The position numbers were made by a program, and so were the translations under genes. Source: Dyella_A sp049445995 (GTDB lineage: Bacteria > Pseudomonadota > Gammaproteobacteria > Xanthomonadales > Rhodanobacteraceae). From it: a DNA stretch of 64,000 bases. Where the stretch lies: positions 50,730-114,729 of the forward strand of contig NZ_JBMSDZ010000012.1 in assembly GCF_049445995.1 (NCBI RefSeq). Direction: 5' to 3'. The notes below the pieces were generated by a model. It did no database searches and was not told where the DNA came from. It worked only from the letters and a program-made list of their open reading frames with translations. Of the stretch, positions 32,875-42,761 are shown in pieces. Every line of letters starts with the position of its first letter. The stretch's first letter is position 1.

Positions 32875-34287
32875 TCAGATGGCGCGCGAGTAGCGTGTCG
32901 GCGATGCGTCGTCATCGAGGTACGCATCGAAGCACATGGCGATGATACGCAACAGCAGGCGTCCGCGCGAAGTCACCCGGATCATGCGGTCATCCAGCGT
33001 CACCAGGCCGTCGTCGGCCAGCGCGCGCAGGCGCTCCAGGGCCTGCGCGAAATAGGTGGCGAATACCAGCCGGTGGCGCGTGCCGAAGGTGGCCATGTCC
33101 AGCTCGTAGTGACACATCAGTTCGCCAATCGCGGCGCGGCGGATCACGTCGTCCTCGTCCAGGTGCAGGCCGCGCGCCACCGGCAGGCGGCCGGCGTCGA
33201 GCGCGGCGTAGTAGCCGGTGAGGTCGCGCGCATTCTGGCTGTAGCTGTCGCCGATACGGCCGATCGCGCTCACCCCCAGCCCCACGATGTCGCAGTCGCC
33301 GTGGGTGGAGTAGCCCTGGAAATTGCGCTGCAGCCGGCCGGCGCGCTGCGCCCGCGCCAGCTCGTCGTCGGCGCGGGCGAAGTGGTCCATGCCGATGTAG
33401 ACGTAGCCGGCCGCGGTGAGCCGCTCCAGCGCGCGGCCGAACAGCGCCAGCCGGGTCGCCGGATCGGGCAGCTCGGCCGCCTCGATCTGCTGCTGTGCCT
33501 TGAACATTGCCGGCAGGTGCGCGTAGCCGTACACCGCCACCCGATCCGGCGCCAGCGCGACCACCTCGGTGAGGGTGCGGTCGAAGCCGCCCAGCGTCTG
33601 CCGCGGCAGGCCGTAGATGAGGTCCACGCTGGCCGAGACGAAGCCGGCCTCGCGCGCCGCGTGCAGTACCTCGGCGGTCTGCGCCACGCTCTGGATGCGG
33701 TTCACCGCCGCCTGCACGGCGGGATCGAAATCCTGGATGCCCACCGAGATGCGGTTGAAGCCCAGCTTGGCCAGCCCGCGCACGTAGGCGGCATCGGCAA
33801 AGCGCGGGTCGATCTCGATGCCGTACTCGCGGCGCTCGTCGCGGGCGAAACTGAAGTGCCGCGCCAGCGATTCCATCAGCTCGTGCATGCGCGGCAGGTC
33901 GAGGAAGTTGGGCGTGCCGCCGCCGAAATGCAGCTGGCGCACCGGGCGGTCGCGGTCGAACAGCGGCGCGACCAGCTCGATCTCGCGCACCAGCCGCTCC
34001 AGGTAGCGGTCGGCCTTGCCCACGTCGCGGGTGATCACCCGGTTGCAGCCGCAGTAGAAGCACGGGCTCATGCAGAACGGCACGTGCACGTACAGCGACA
34101 GCGGACGCGGGATCGGCTCCTCGTTGGAGTCGCGGATCGCTTCACGCAGCGCGACTTCGTCGAAGTCGGTGCGGAACTGCGGCGCGGTCGGATAGCTGGT
34201 GTAGCGCGGACCGTTGACGTCGTAGCGGGCGATCAGCGCGGCGTCGAAGGTCGGCGGTTCGATGGGGGCGGCGGCGATGGTTTCCAT
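32875..34287 (-). CDS. hemN: O2-independent coproporphyrinogen III dehydrogenase
   Basis: HemN is a radical-SAM enzyme that replaces HemF in haem synthesis when O2 is absent. The 470 residues carry the cluster motif CMSPCFYCGC, the SAM-binding HFGGGTPNFLD and the HemN C-terminal domain. The Y-x-S-Y-P start segment (RYTSYPTAPQF) is specific to true HemN as against HemW. ATG 34287 is favoured over a GTG 9 nt upstream. An Fnr-type box is centred 42.5 bp before it. Haem demand for NorZ, NirK cytochrome and NnrS explains the linkage with fnr and denitrification. Confidence 0.95.
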   Translation of the reverse strand: METIAAAPIEPPTFDAALIARYDVNGPRYTSYPTAPQFRTDFDEVALREAIRDSNEEPIPRPLSLYVHVPFCMSPCFYCGCNRVITRDVGKADRYLERLVREIELVAPLFDRDRPVRQLHFGGGTPNFLDLPRMHELMESLARHFSFARDERREYGIEIDPRFADAAYVRGLAKLGFNRISVGIQDFDPAVQAAVNRIQSVAQTAEVLHAAREAGFVSASVDLIYGLPRQTLGGFDRTLTEVVALAPDRVAVYGYAHLPAMFKAQQQIEAAELPDPATRLALFGRALERLTAAGYVYIGMDHFARADDELARAQRAGRLQRNFQGYSTHGDCDIVGLGVSAIGRIGDSYSQNARDLTGYYAALDAGRLPVARGLHLDEDDVIRRAAIGELMCHYELDMATFGTRHRLVFATYFAQALERLRALADDGLVTLDDRMIRVTSRGRLLLRIIAMCFDAYLDDDASPTRYSRAI

Positions 34288-34322
34288 GCCGCGCACTGTC
34301 GCCGGTGTCCGCGCGCTCCGCC

Positions 34323-34336
34323 TTGACCGGGATCAG
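34323..34336. promoter_or_regulatory. Fnr/Dnr-type box upstream of hemN-fnr
   Basis: TTGAC-CGGG-ATCAG. The centre (34329.5) is 42.5 bp before the hemN ATG on the minus strand, which predicts a transcript starting at or within a base of the ATG. It would make fnr expression self-controlled. Confidence 0.62.
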
Positions 34337-34407
34337 GTGGGGAGGTCATGGGCCCACCAGCGTTCCGGCCGCGAAAAGCCTCTCTTGCATGGGTAGCACC
34401 GTATTTG

Positions 34408-34735
34408 TGGGCCTGCCAGGGCTCGAACCTGGAACCAAGGGATTCGCTTGTTCCGAAGGTTTCCCCTCGGCGCGGACTATCTCTTCGCCCGCCGTGCGAC
34501 GCAGTGATGCGCGTACGGGTGGGGCGCGGGACGCTCGAGCCTGTGATCAAGGGCACTGCAGCCCTCAGGTAGTCTCTGCACCTTCCGCCGGTGTACCGGC
34601 GGCTTGGCTCAGGGTTGCCACCGGCCGCGTTGCGCCGCTGAGGTTTCCCTGAATTCATCCCGATCCCAGCCGCGGATTACGCCGCGGTGGCACCTTTCGA
34701 TGAGTCCCCTGCTCTAACCATTGAGCTACAGGCCC
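34408..34735 (-). tRNA. tRNA-Ile(CAU), interrupted by a group I intron
   Basis: The 5' exon (34735-34700) and 3' exon (34444-34408) join to a 73-nt cloverleaf. It has acceptor stem GGGCCTG/CAGGCCC, D-arm GCTC..GAGC, anticodon stem GGGGA/TCCCT with loop CTCATAA, and T-arm CCAGG-TTCGAGC-CCTGG. CAU flanked by GGGGACT..AATCCCTTGG resembles bacterial tRNA-Ile2 (ileX), in which C34 is changed to lysidine, and not tRNA-Met. CCA is not encoded. The break is after U36. Unspliced RNA would be useless, so splicing must work for AUA decoding. Confidence 0.93.
34445..34699 (-). ncRNA. Group I self-splicing intron (IC3-like), ORF-less, 255 nt
   Basis: The 5' splice site follows CAU. The intron starts CGAAAGGUG, whose GUG can act as internal guide and pair with CAU with a U-G wobble at the cut. 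Conserved core elements are visible: GGGAAACCTCAGC (34637-34649), GGCAACCCTGAGCCAAGC (34602-34619), GCAGAGACTACC (34568-34579) and GAAGAGATAGTCC (34474-34486); the last two form the G-binding P7. The last intron base is G. The layout matches the intron known from Azoarcus tRNA-Ile(CAU). No homing endonuclease is encoded. Confidence 0.92.
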
Positions 34736-34797
34736 ATACCCGCATGGTAGCAACGAATCGTGCTGCAGGCTCCGTTTTTTCGGATGATGGCCGCAGC

Positions 34798-34916
34798 ATG
34801 GAATCCAGACGAAAATGTGTAGTGTGCCGAAAGCTGCTGGCGGGTCGGCAGCGAAAATTCTGTTCGCGGGCTGCAAGAACAAGGACACCCACCACCGTGA
34901 GCACGTCCTGAAATGA
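34798..34916 (+). pseudogene. Possible decayed small zinc-finger ORF
   Basis: From ATG 34798 the frame reads KCVVCRKLLAGRQRKFCSR, then the adjacent frame continues CKNKDTHHREHVLK to a TGA at 34914-34916. The combined C-x2-C..FCS..CKN pattern recalls small HNH or zinc-finger proteins of mobile elements, here broken by a one-base shift. The similarity is from memory and short, so this may be chance. Confidence 0.25.
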
Positions 34917-34940
34917 CAACGGCCGCATGCGCGGCCGTTG
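34917..34940 (-). terminator. Hairpin after rpoD
   Basis: CAACGGCCGC and GCGGCCGTTG pair perfectly around ATGC, 22 nt beyond the rpoD stop on the minus strand. Only a weak T-rich tail (TCATTTC) follows. Confidence 0.6.
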
Positions 34941-34962
34941 TGGATTACAAAGGTGACGATGC

Positions 34963-36825
<1,863 letters not shown>

Positions 36826-36969
36826 ACCTACCGCCGCGGATGCAGGAACCGATCAGTATAGCGATGTGCTGCTTTTTTGACCAGTTTTCAAGTGGGCTGC
36901 GAAAGTGGATCGGGCAGCAAGAATCGCGCCAGATTGCGCCATGACACGGAGGTGCGGGCGGGCGGGCCA

Positions 36970-37407
36970 TCAGCTTTCAAGCCGGAAGGTGACCGGTCCG
37001 TCGTTGACCAGATGCACCTGCATATGGGCACCGAAACGGCCGGTTTCCACCCGCGGATGCGCCAGGCGGGCCAGCTCGACCAGGCGCTCGAACCAGTGCC
37101 GGCCGTGCTCGGGCGCGGCGGCCGTGGTGAAACTCGGTCGCATGCCGGAACGGGTGTCGGCGGCCAGGGTGAACTGGCTCACCAGCAGCAGGCCACCGCC
37201 GGTGTCGGCGAGCGAGCGGTTCATCCTGCCGGCGTCGTCGGCGAACACGCGGTATCCGAGCAGGCGCTGCAGCATGCGCTGCGCCTGCGGCTCGCCGTCG
37301 TGCGGCTGCACCGCCACCAGGGCCAGCAGACCCGGGCCGATGGCGCCCACGGTTTGATTGTCGACGGACACATGCGCGCTGGCGGCACGCTGGATCAGGG
37401 CGATCAT
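36970..37407 (-). CDS. dtd: D-aminoacyl-tRNA deacylase
   Basis: Dtd frees tRNAs wrongly charged with D-amino acids or glycine. The 145-residue protein has the two signature motifs that form the active site across the dimer, SQFTL (residues about 76-80) and NDGPVTF near the C-terminus (the GP cis-proline). Length is exactly typical. It lies 144 nt upstream of rpoD on the same strand and diverges from the acyltransferase gene, with no sign of an operon. Confidence 0.95.
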   Translation of the reverse strand: MIALIQRAASAHVSVDNQTVGAIGPGLLALVAVQPHDGEPQAQRMLQRLLGYRVFADDAGRMNRSLADTGGGLLLVSQFTLAADTRSGMRPSFTTAAAPEHGRHWFERLVELARLAHPRVETGRFGAHMQVHLVNDGPVTFRLES

Positions 37408-37504
37408 GCGGGGTTCCGGAACGGGTGCTGCAGCTTATCGCGATCGCCTTGCGCCGGCAGCGGGCGGCGGCGGAGCTTCGAGGAGCTTCGACTAGACTGG
37501 CGCG

Positions 37505-38410
37505 ATGCGTGCCGACATCTACCTGATCCATCTCCTGCTGCGTCTGCTGGCCCTGCTGCCGCTGCGCGCCCTGCACGCGCTGGGTGCGGGCATCGGCCGG
37601 CTGCTGCTGGCGCTGGGCGCGCGCAGCGCCGATGTCACCGCGGTGAACCTGGCGATCGCCCGCCCCGGGCTCGATGCGGCGGCCCGCCGCGCGCTGCTGC
37701 GCGAGGCGATGGCCGAGGGCGGCAAGTCGGTGACCGAGATCATCAAGGTGTGGGGCGGCGGTGCCGGGCGCGCGCTGCAACTGGTGCGCGAGGTGCGCGG
37801 CGCCGAACTGTTCGACGCGGCGCTGGCCGGCGGCAAGGGGGTGATCATCGCCGCGCCGCATCTGGGCTGCTGGGAACTGCTCAACTACTGGCTGTGCAGC
37901 CGCACGCCGATGGCCATTCTCTACCGGCCGCCACGGATCGCCGCGATCGAGCAGCTGCTGCGCAAGGTGCGCGGTGCGCTGGCGCCCGAGCAGGTGCGCG
38001 CCGAGGGCGCCGGCGTGCGCACGCTGTACAAGCGGCTGGCGGCCGGCGGCACGGTGGGCATCCTGCCCGACCAGAAGCCGCGCGCGGGCGACGGCGAGAT
38101 CGCGCCGTTCTTCGGCCGCGACGCGCTGACCATGGTGCTGCTGCCGCGACTGGCCGCGCGTACCGGCGCCACCGTGCTGTTCGCCTTCGCCGAGCGGCTG
38201 CCGCGCGGGGCGGGTTTCCGCATCCAGCTGCTGCCGGCGCCGGCCGGGCTGGCCGATGCCGACCTGGCGGTCGCCTGCGCCGCGCTCAATCGCGGCGTGG
38301 AAACCTGCGTGGAGCAGGCCTTTGCGCAGTACCAGTGGCAGTACAAGCGGTTTTCGGCCGACGGGCTGGTGAGCCCGTACGACGGCCCGGGCCGCGTCGC
38401 GGTCGACTGA
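37505..38410 (+). CDS. LpxL/HtrB-family lipid A acyltransferase
   Basis: The 301-residue inner-membrane protein belongs to the family that adds secondary acyl chains to lipid A from acyl-ACP. An N-terminal membrane anchor (LIHLLLRLLALLPLRALHAL) is followed by the catalytic H-x4-E motif (HLGCWE at about residues 119-124), YRPPR, and GILPDQKPRAGDG. Which acyl chain it transfers cannot be told. No other lipid A gene is adjacent. It ends 20 nt before a dispersed terminal-repeat element. Confidence 0.88.
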   Translation: MRADIYLIHLLLRLLALLPLRALHALGAGIGRLLLALGARSADVTAVNLAIARPGLDAAARRALLREAMAEGGKSVTEIIKVWGGGAGRALQLVREVRGAELFDAALAGGKGVIIAAPHLGCWELLNYWLCSRTPMAILYRPPRIAAIEQLLRKVRGALAPEQVRAEGAGVRTLYKRLAAGGTVGILPDQKPRAGDGEIAPFFGRDALTMVLLPRLAARTGATVLFAFAERLPRGAGFRIQLLPAPAGLADADLAVACAALNRGVETCVEQAFAQYQWQYKRFSADGLVSPYDGPGRVAVD

Positions 38411-38430
38411 TCCCCTTGGCCGTCCTGGCC

Positions 38431-38592
38431 GCCTGTCGGACTTGAGTCGGTCGGACTGCGAATCCTTCTGCGCGGTGCATATTTCCGCCGCTTCCCGGCC
38501 CATGGGGCCGCCATGGGCCGGCGCATCGTCGAACAGCTGCCCTCACGCAGACGGGCTTTCGCCTCGACCACGCACGTCCGACAGGCTGCTAG
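38431..38592. repeat. Terminal-inverted-repeat element, copy 1 (left end eroded)
   Basis: It is about 162 bp, with right end CCGACAGGCTGCTAG and left end GCCTGTCGG. Interior landmarks CTGCGAATCC, ATTTCCGCCG, CCATGGGCC and GCCTCGACCA are shared with the copy at 61923-62091. No coding capacity. Its right end provides the stop codon of the next minus-strand gene. Confidence 0.8.
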
Positions 38593-38909
38593 CGCGCCAG
38601 CCGCCTGAGGAAGACGGTCATTTCCTTCGCCGCCTGCTGGTCGCCGCGTTCGCTGGCCACGGCGATGCCCTGCCGCCATGCCGCGGCAGCGCCGTCCTGG
38701 TCGTGCAGGGCGAGGCAGGCCTTGCCCAGCACCTTCCAGGCGGCGGAGTAGCGCGGGTCGAACTCGACCGCGCGCTGCAGTTCTTCGCGTGCATGGGCCG
38801 GATCGCCGCCGTCCAGCAGCGCGCTGCCCAGCGAATAGCGCAGCAGTGCGCCGTCGCGCGGCCCACCGCACTGGGCGCGCAGGGCCGCGATGCGGTCGGC
38901 GGCGGTCAC
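38589..38909 (-). CDS. TPR-repeat protein
   Basis: The 106-residue protein contains about two tetratricopeptide repeats: LRYSLGSALLDGGDPAHARE, then AWKVLGKACLALHDQDGAAA. It ends in a helical tail. The GTG start at 38909 overlaps the stop of the upstream GT39 gene (GTGA), so the two are co-translated. The TAG stop comes from the neighbouring dispersed repeat (GCTGCTAG), so the original C-terminus may have differed. TPRs bind other proteins; a partner in the glycan machinery is possible but unproved. Confidence 0.72.
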   Translation of the reverse strand: MTAADRIAALRAQCGGPRDGALLRYSLGSALLDGGDPAHAREELQRAVEFDPRYSAAWKVLGKACLALHDQDGAAAAWRQGIAVASERGDQQAAKEMTVFLRRLAR

Positions 38910-40648
38910 GGCCGCAGCGGCGCCGGGTAGATGCGGGTGGGCGCGGTCGGCTCCGGCGGCTGGCGGCCGGCCTGCAGATCGGCCAGGACAGGAGCGGACC
39001 AGATCACGATCCACGACGAGCGGAACGGCTGCACCAGCAGCGCGTAGCGGCGATCGGCGGCGGTGAGCTTGCCTGGATGGGTGACGATCACCCCGTCCGG
39101 GTGCGCCTGGGCGAACGCGGCGATCGCCGCCTCGCCGCGTATCTCGGTGATCGGTCGGGTCAGCCGCGCGGCGAAATGGAACTGCACGTCGTAGGCGCCG
39201 ACGTAGCCGATCGGGCGCTGCTCGGCTTCGACCGCGGCCAGCAGCTCGGTCGAGGGCGTGAGGTCGTACCTGGGCCATGCGGTGAGCGTGAACAACGTAT
39301 TGAACGCCAGCGTGCCGACCAGCCCCGCCACCGCCAGCCGCCGCATCTCGCCGCGCCCGCGCAGCAGCAGCAGCGCGCCCAGCAGCGCGAACACGATGGC
39401 GAAGTAGCGGCTGTAGCCGACGACCTCGTCGAACCACTCGCCGTGCAGCCGGTGGTCGGCCACCAGCGTCGGCAGCACGAACAGGAACACCGCCAGCAGC
39501 ATGCCGCCGAGGGCCAGTGGCCAGGTGCCCAGCCACCCGCTGGCGGCCAGTCGAGGATGCTGCTCGCGCAGCAGCGCGATGGCGCCGGCCAGCAGCAGGC
39601 AGCCGCCGCCCAGTTCTGGCAGCGGGTAGTACAGCTGCTTGCCGCTGATCAATGAGAAGGTGACGAACGCCGGCAGCAGCCAGCACAGTGCGAAGCGGAT
39701 GCCGGCCGGCAGCGGCCGGCGCAGCATGGCGAGCGCGGCGACGGCGCGCGGCCAGGCACTCAGCGGGAACAGCAGCACCGGAAGCGCCAGCAGGTACCAC
39801 CACACCGGGCGGGCGTGGCTCTGCAGGTCGGCCGCAGGCGCGACGCCGTCGACCACGCGCGCGGCGGTCTGGGTGAAGAACAGCCGCTGGCGGTACGCCT
39901 CGCCGCCGCTGAAGCCGGCCGGCAGCGCCCATGCCAGCAGCATGCCGGCGCCGAGCAGCACGCCGAGCAGGCCACGGCCGTACCAGCGTGCGCGGTGCCG
40001 GTTGGCCCAGTCGCTCCACAGCGGCCCGAGCAGCCACGGAAACATCACGTGCAGCAGCATCACCGGGCCCTTGGTCAACAGGCCGAAGCCGATGCACAGG
40101 CCGAACAGCAGCCAGCGCGGCTCGGCGCGGCGGGCGGTGGGCACCAGGCACAGCAACGCGGCCAGCGCCCATACCGCCAGCAGCACGTCGTACATGATCT
40201 GCAGACCGAACAGGAACGCGTAGCTCAGCGACAGCAGCATCCACGGCGTGGCGGAGGCCACCCACGGCCGCTCCGGAAACAGTCGCCGCGCGATCGCCGC
40301 CACCAGCACCAGCTGCGCGCCGCCGAAGATCACCTCGAGCACGCGCGGCCACACGTCGCTGACGCCGAACGCGAACCAGCCGGCGTGGATCATCCAGAAC
40401 AGCAGCGGCGCCTTCTCGCTGTACGGCGCGCCGTTGACGTGCGGCACCAGCCAATGGCCCCCGTTCCACATCTCCCAAGCGACGGCGAGCGTGCGGGTGG
40501 AAAACAGCGGCATCGGCCCATGCGCGAAGATCGCCAGCAGCGCGGCCGCCGTCCACAGCGGCAGCCACGGCCACAGGGCGCGCAGATGTTCGGAACGGCG
40601 ATAGGCATTGGGCGTCACGGGCAGCCTCGTGGCAGGGTCAGGCCGCAT
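38906..40648 (-). CDS. GT39/ArnT-like membrane glycosyltransferase with an altered first loop
   Basis: The 580-residue protein has about 12 membrane helices and the layout of PMT/ArnT enzymes, which move sugars from polyprenyl-phosphate donors in the periplasm. The loop motif VPHVNGAPYSEKAPLLFW and the lysine-rich TKGPVML segment are conserved. The expected acidic pair at the start of loop 1 (D-E-x-R in the paralogue at 47881) is replaced by S-T-R (FSTRTLAVAWEMW). Activity or acceptor may therefore differ. A C-terminal periplasmic domain follows. The ATG is supported by a CTGCCACGAGG region upstream. Confidence 0.78.
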   Translation of the reverse strand: MRPDPATRLPVTPNAYRRSEHLRALWPWLPLWTAAALLAIFAHGPMPLFSTRTLAVAWEMWNGGHWLVPHVNGAPYSEKAPLLFWMIHAGWFAFGVSDVWPRVLEVIFGGAQLVLVAAIARRLFPERPWVASATPWMLLSLSYAFLFGLQIMYDVLLAVWALAALLCLVPTARRAEPRWLLFGLCIGFGLLTKGPVMLLHVMFPWLLGPLWSDWANRHRARWYGRGLLGVLLGAGMLLAWALPAGFSGGEAYRQRLFFTQTAARVVDGVAPAADLQSHARPVWWYLLALPVLLFPLSAWPRAVAALAMLRRPLPAGIRFALCWLLPAFVTFSLISGKQLYYPLPELGGGCLLLAGAIALLREQHPRLAASGWLGTWPLALGGMLLAVFLFVLPTLVADHRLHGEWFDEVVGYSRYFAIVFALLGALLLLRGRGEMRRLAVAGLVGTLAFNTLFTLTAWPRYDLTPSTELLAAVEAEQRPIGYVGAYDVQFHFAARLTRPITEIRGEAAIAAFAQAHPDGVIVTHPGKLTAADRRYALLVQPFRSSWIVIWSAPVLADLQAGRQPPEPTAPTRIYPAPLRP

Positions 40649-40675
40649 TCTAGCCGTGCGCGGTGGACGCCCGGC

Positions 40676-41710
40676 TCAGCGCACGCGCGCCGGGCCCCAG
40701 TAACCGATGCGCCGGCGCAGCCTGAACTTGCGCCACAGGTTCAGCGGCTTGCGCTTGCGGTTGCGGCCGCCACGGGCGAGGAACGCATCGATCGCCTCCA
40801 GCACGCGCTCGCTGGAGCGGCCGTCGCGGTACGGATGGATCGCCGCGCCGAAATCCGCGATCGCCTGCATCAGCTCCGGCGGCCGGGCCAGCGCGCGTTC
40901 GATCGCCGGCTCGAAATCCTTCGCGTCGTGGATGTCGATCAGCTGCGGCCCGGGGCGGCGGTTGTTGAAGGTGACCACCGGCTTGCCGGTCAGCAGGAAC
41001 TCGCTCAGCGCCGAGGAGGTGTCCGAGCACATCATGTCGACCTGGGGGAACAGGTCGAGGATGTTGTCGTCCTCGGCGAAGCGCAGGTGTTCGTTCTGCA
41101 GTGCCCGATACTTGGCGCGGGTCTCGGGATTCATCTTCGGATGGAAGGTGACGATCCAGCGCCAGCGGCCGTCGCGCGACAGCCGCTTCACCTCCTCGTA
41201 CAGCGTCTCGGCCGCGCTCCACGACGGTGAAAATGTGGAGTGGTAGAGGATCACCGGCGGCGTGCGCACCGGTGGCAGCGGGCCGGCGATCTCGCGCATG
41301 AAGGGGTCGAGTTTCGGCCAGCCGGTCTCGGTGACGGCGAAGTGGCCGAGCCGGTCGGCCAGTGCCTGGAACTGCGCGGTGTCGCGCGGGCCGGTGGTGC
41401 AGTACAGGTCGAAGAAGCCGCGGATGTAGATGTGCCGCGGCTTGCCCGCGTCGAAGCCGTGGAACACCTCCACCTTCACCCCGGGGAAGAAGTGCGGCAG
41501 GTGGTTGCCCGGGGTGAGTACGGCGATCGGCTTCCACTGGCGAACCTGCTCGACCGTGAGCAGCCGCTCGCCCTCGACCAGGTCTTCCGCGCCGGGGCCG
41601 TCGAAGAACCAGGCGGTCTCGTCGCCGCGGGCGCGGATCGCGTCCTGCAGCGGGCGCAGGATCGCCAGCGCGTAGCGCTCGGAGCCGTACAGGAGGTAGT
41701 GCTTGGGCAT
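40676..41710 (-). CDS. CDP-glycerol glycerophosphotransferase-like protein
   Basis: The 344-residue soluble protein has a GT-B-like fold related to the CDP-glycerol:poly(glycerophosphate) transferases. It begins MPKHYLLYGSERYALAILRP and includes VEVFHGFDAGKP, ILYHSTFSPSW, FHPKMNPETR and the donor-site signature MCSDTSSALSEFLLTGKPV. In Gram-negatives such proteins often add phosphoglycerol or related groups to surface glycans. The basic C-terminus (RKRKPLNLWRKFRLRRRIGYW) may bind the membrane. It is transcribed toward the GT39 gene 27 nt away. Confidence 0.75.
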   Translation of the reverse strand: MPKHYLLYGSERYALAILRPLQDAIRARGDETAWFFDGPGAEDLVEGERLLTVEQVRQWKPIAVLTPGNHLPHFFPGVKVEVFHGFDAGKPRHIYIRGFFDLYCTTGPRDTAQFQALADRLGHFAVTETGWPKLDPFMREIAGPLPPVRTPPVILYHSTFSPSWSAAETLYEEVKRLSRDGRWRWIVTFHPKMNPETRAKYRALQNEHLRFAEDDNILDLFPQVDMMCSDTSSALSEFLLTGKPVVTFNNRRPGPQLIDIHDAKDFEPAIERALARPPELMQAIADFGAAIHPYRDGRSSERVLEAIDAFLARGGRNRKRKPLNLWRKFRLRRRIGYWGPARVR

Positions 41711-41784
41711 GATCGCGGGCGCCGGACTTGTGCGAGGCGCATAGCTTACGGCGCGGCGATCCGCTTGCCGATGCGCGGCCGGCT

Positions 41785-42600
41785 TCAGCGGTCGATGCGA
41801 TGGCGCTTGAGGATCGCCTCGGCCTCGGCCACCGACGCCGGGTTGTGGCGCATCTCGTAGTAGCGCATGCGCTTGTACAGCGCGTAGCTGGCGGCGGTCT
41901 GCGCGATCAGGAAGCCGCGCCAGCCGTCCAGCATGGCGAGGCGGAACACGTAGTCCTTGACGAAGGCCAGCGTGTAGACGAACGGCGCCTGCCACATCCG
42001 TACCGGCCTGCCCTTGTCCAGCCAGTCGCGGCACTTCAGCTCGGCGTAGCGCAGCACCTTGAGCTGCTTGTGCGGCAGGGTCGGGTTGTTGACGTGGTCG
42101 AACGGCGCGTCGAAGGTGGGCGCACTGCCCTCGAAGCGCAGCGACTCGTGCACCCGCGCGTCGGTCCAGCGGGCGCGCTCGCGGTGGTACAGCCGTGCCA
42201 GCTTCTCGCCGACCGACGGCCGATACCAGCGCATCGGCCGACCCATGTAGATGGTGCGCCGGCGCAGCCAGGCGGCCGGGGCGTCGCCGGCCATCAGGGC
42301 CGGCAGCCTGCTTTCCAGTTCGGCCACCAGCGCCGGCGTCAGCGACTCGTCCGCGTCCAGCGCCAGGATCCACTCGTGCGCGCATTGCGTGGTGGCGAAG
42401 TTGCGCTGCGGCCCGAAACCCAGCCAGTCCTGGTGCACCACGCGGGCGCCGTGGGCGCGGGCGATCGCCACCGTGTCGTCGTCGCTGCCGGAGTCCACCA
42501 CCAGTTTCTCGGCCGCGAAGGGCACCGAATCGAGGCAGCGGGCGATGGTATGCGCTTCGTTGTGGGTGATGACGACAAGGGTGAGCGGGAGCCTGGACAT
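41785..42600 (-). CDS. WaaE/KdtX-like family 2 glycosyltransferase
   Basis: The 271-residue GT2 protein opens LPLTLVVITHNEAHTIARCL. It has the metal motif ALDADESL, the acceptor-side RWYRPSVGEKLARLYHRERA and VHESLRF, and a C-terminal membrane-proximal segment with KDYVFRLAMLDGWRGFLIA. This is the pattern of WaaE, which adds a sugar to the LPS inner core. The exact sugar is unknown. It begins the minus-strand glycan run and diverges from UDP-xylose synthase across a comparatively AT-rich 161-bp spacer that should hold both promoters. Confidence 0.83.
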   Translation of the reverse strand: MSRLPLTLVVITHNEAHTIARCLDSVPFAAEKLVVDSGSDDDTVAIARAHGARVVHQDWLGFGPQRNFATTQCAHEWILALDADESLTPALVAELESRLPALMAGDAPAAWLRRRTIYMGRPMRWYRPSVGEKLARLYHRERARWTDARVHESLRFEGSAPTFDAPFDHVNNPTLPHKQLKVLRYAELKCRDWLDKGRPVRMWQAPFVYTLAFVKDYVFRLAMLDGWRGFLIAQTAASYALYKRMRYYEMRHNPASVAEAEAILKRHRIDR

Positions 42601-42761
42601 GGAGCGATTCTAGGGGAATGCCTGCTTCGTGCTGCCGGAATCTCCACTGAACTGTCGATGCCGCAGGTGTCAAGAGCAACGCAGATGCCGACTGCACGGC
42701 ATGAGAGAATATAGGCCAGAAGTAATGTCCATATGTGTTGCTCCTCCTTTCTAGGGCCCTC

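Noticed and set aside
34408..34735. Reading the CAU tRNA as initiator or elongator tRNA-Met
   Set aside because: The anticodon arm and flanks resemble tRNA-Ile2 (ileX type), and group I introns of this kind are known at that tRNA.
42735..42761. Upstream ATG for UDP-xylose synthase at 42735
   Set aside because: It adds MLLLLSRAL ahead of the normal MNRILVTGGAG start and lacks a suitable ribosome site.
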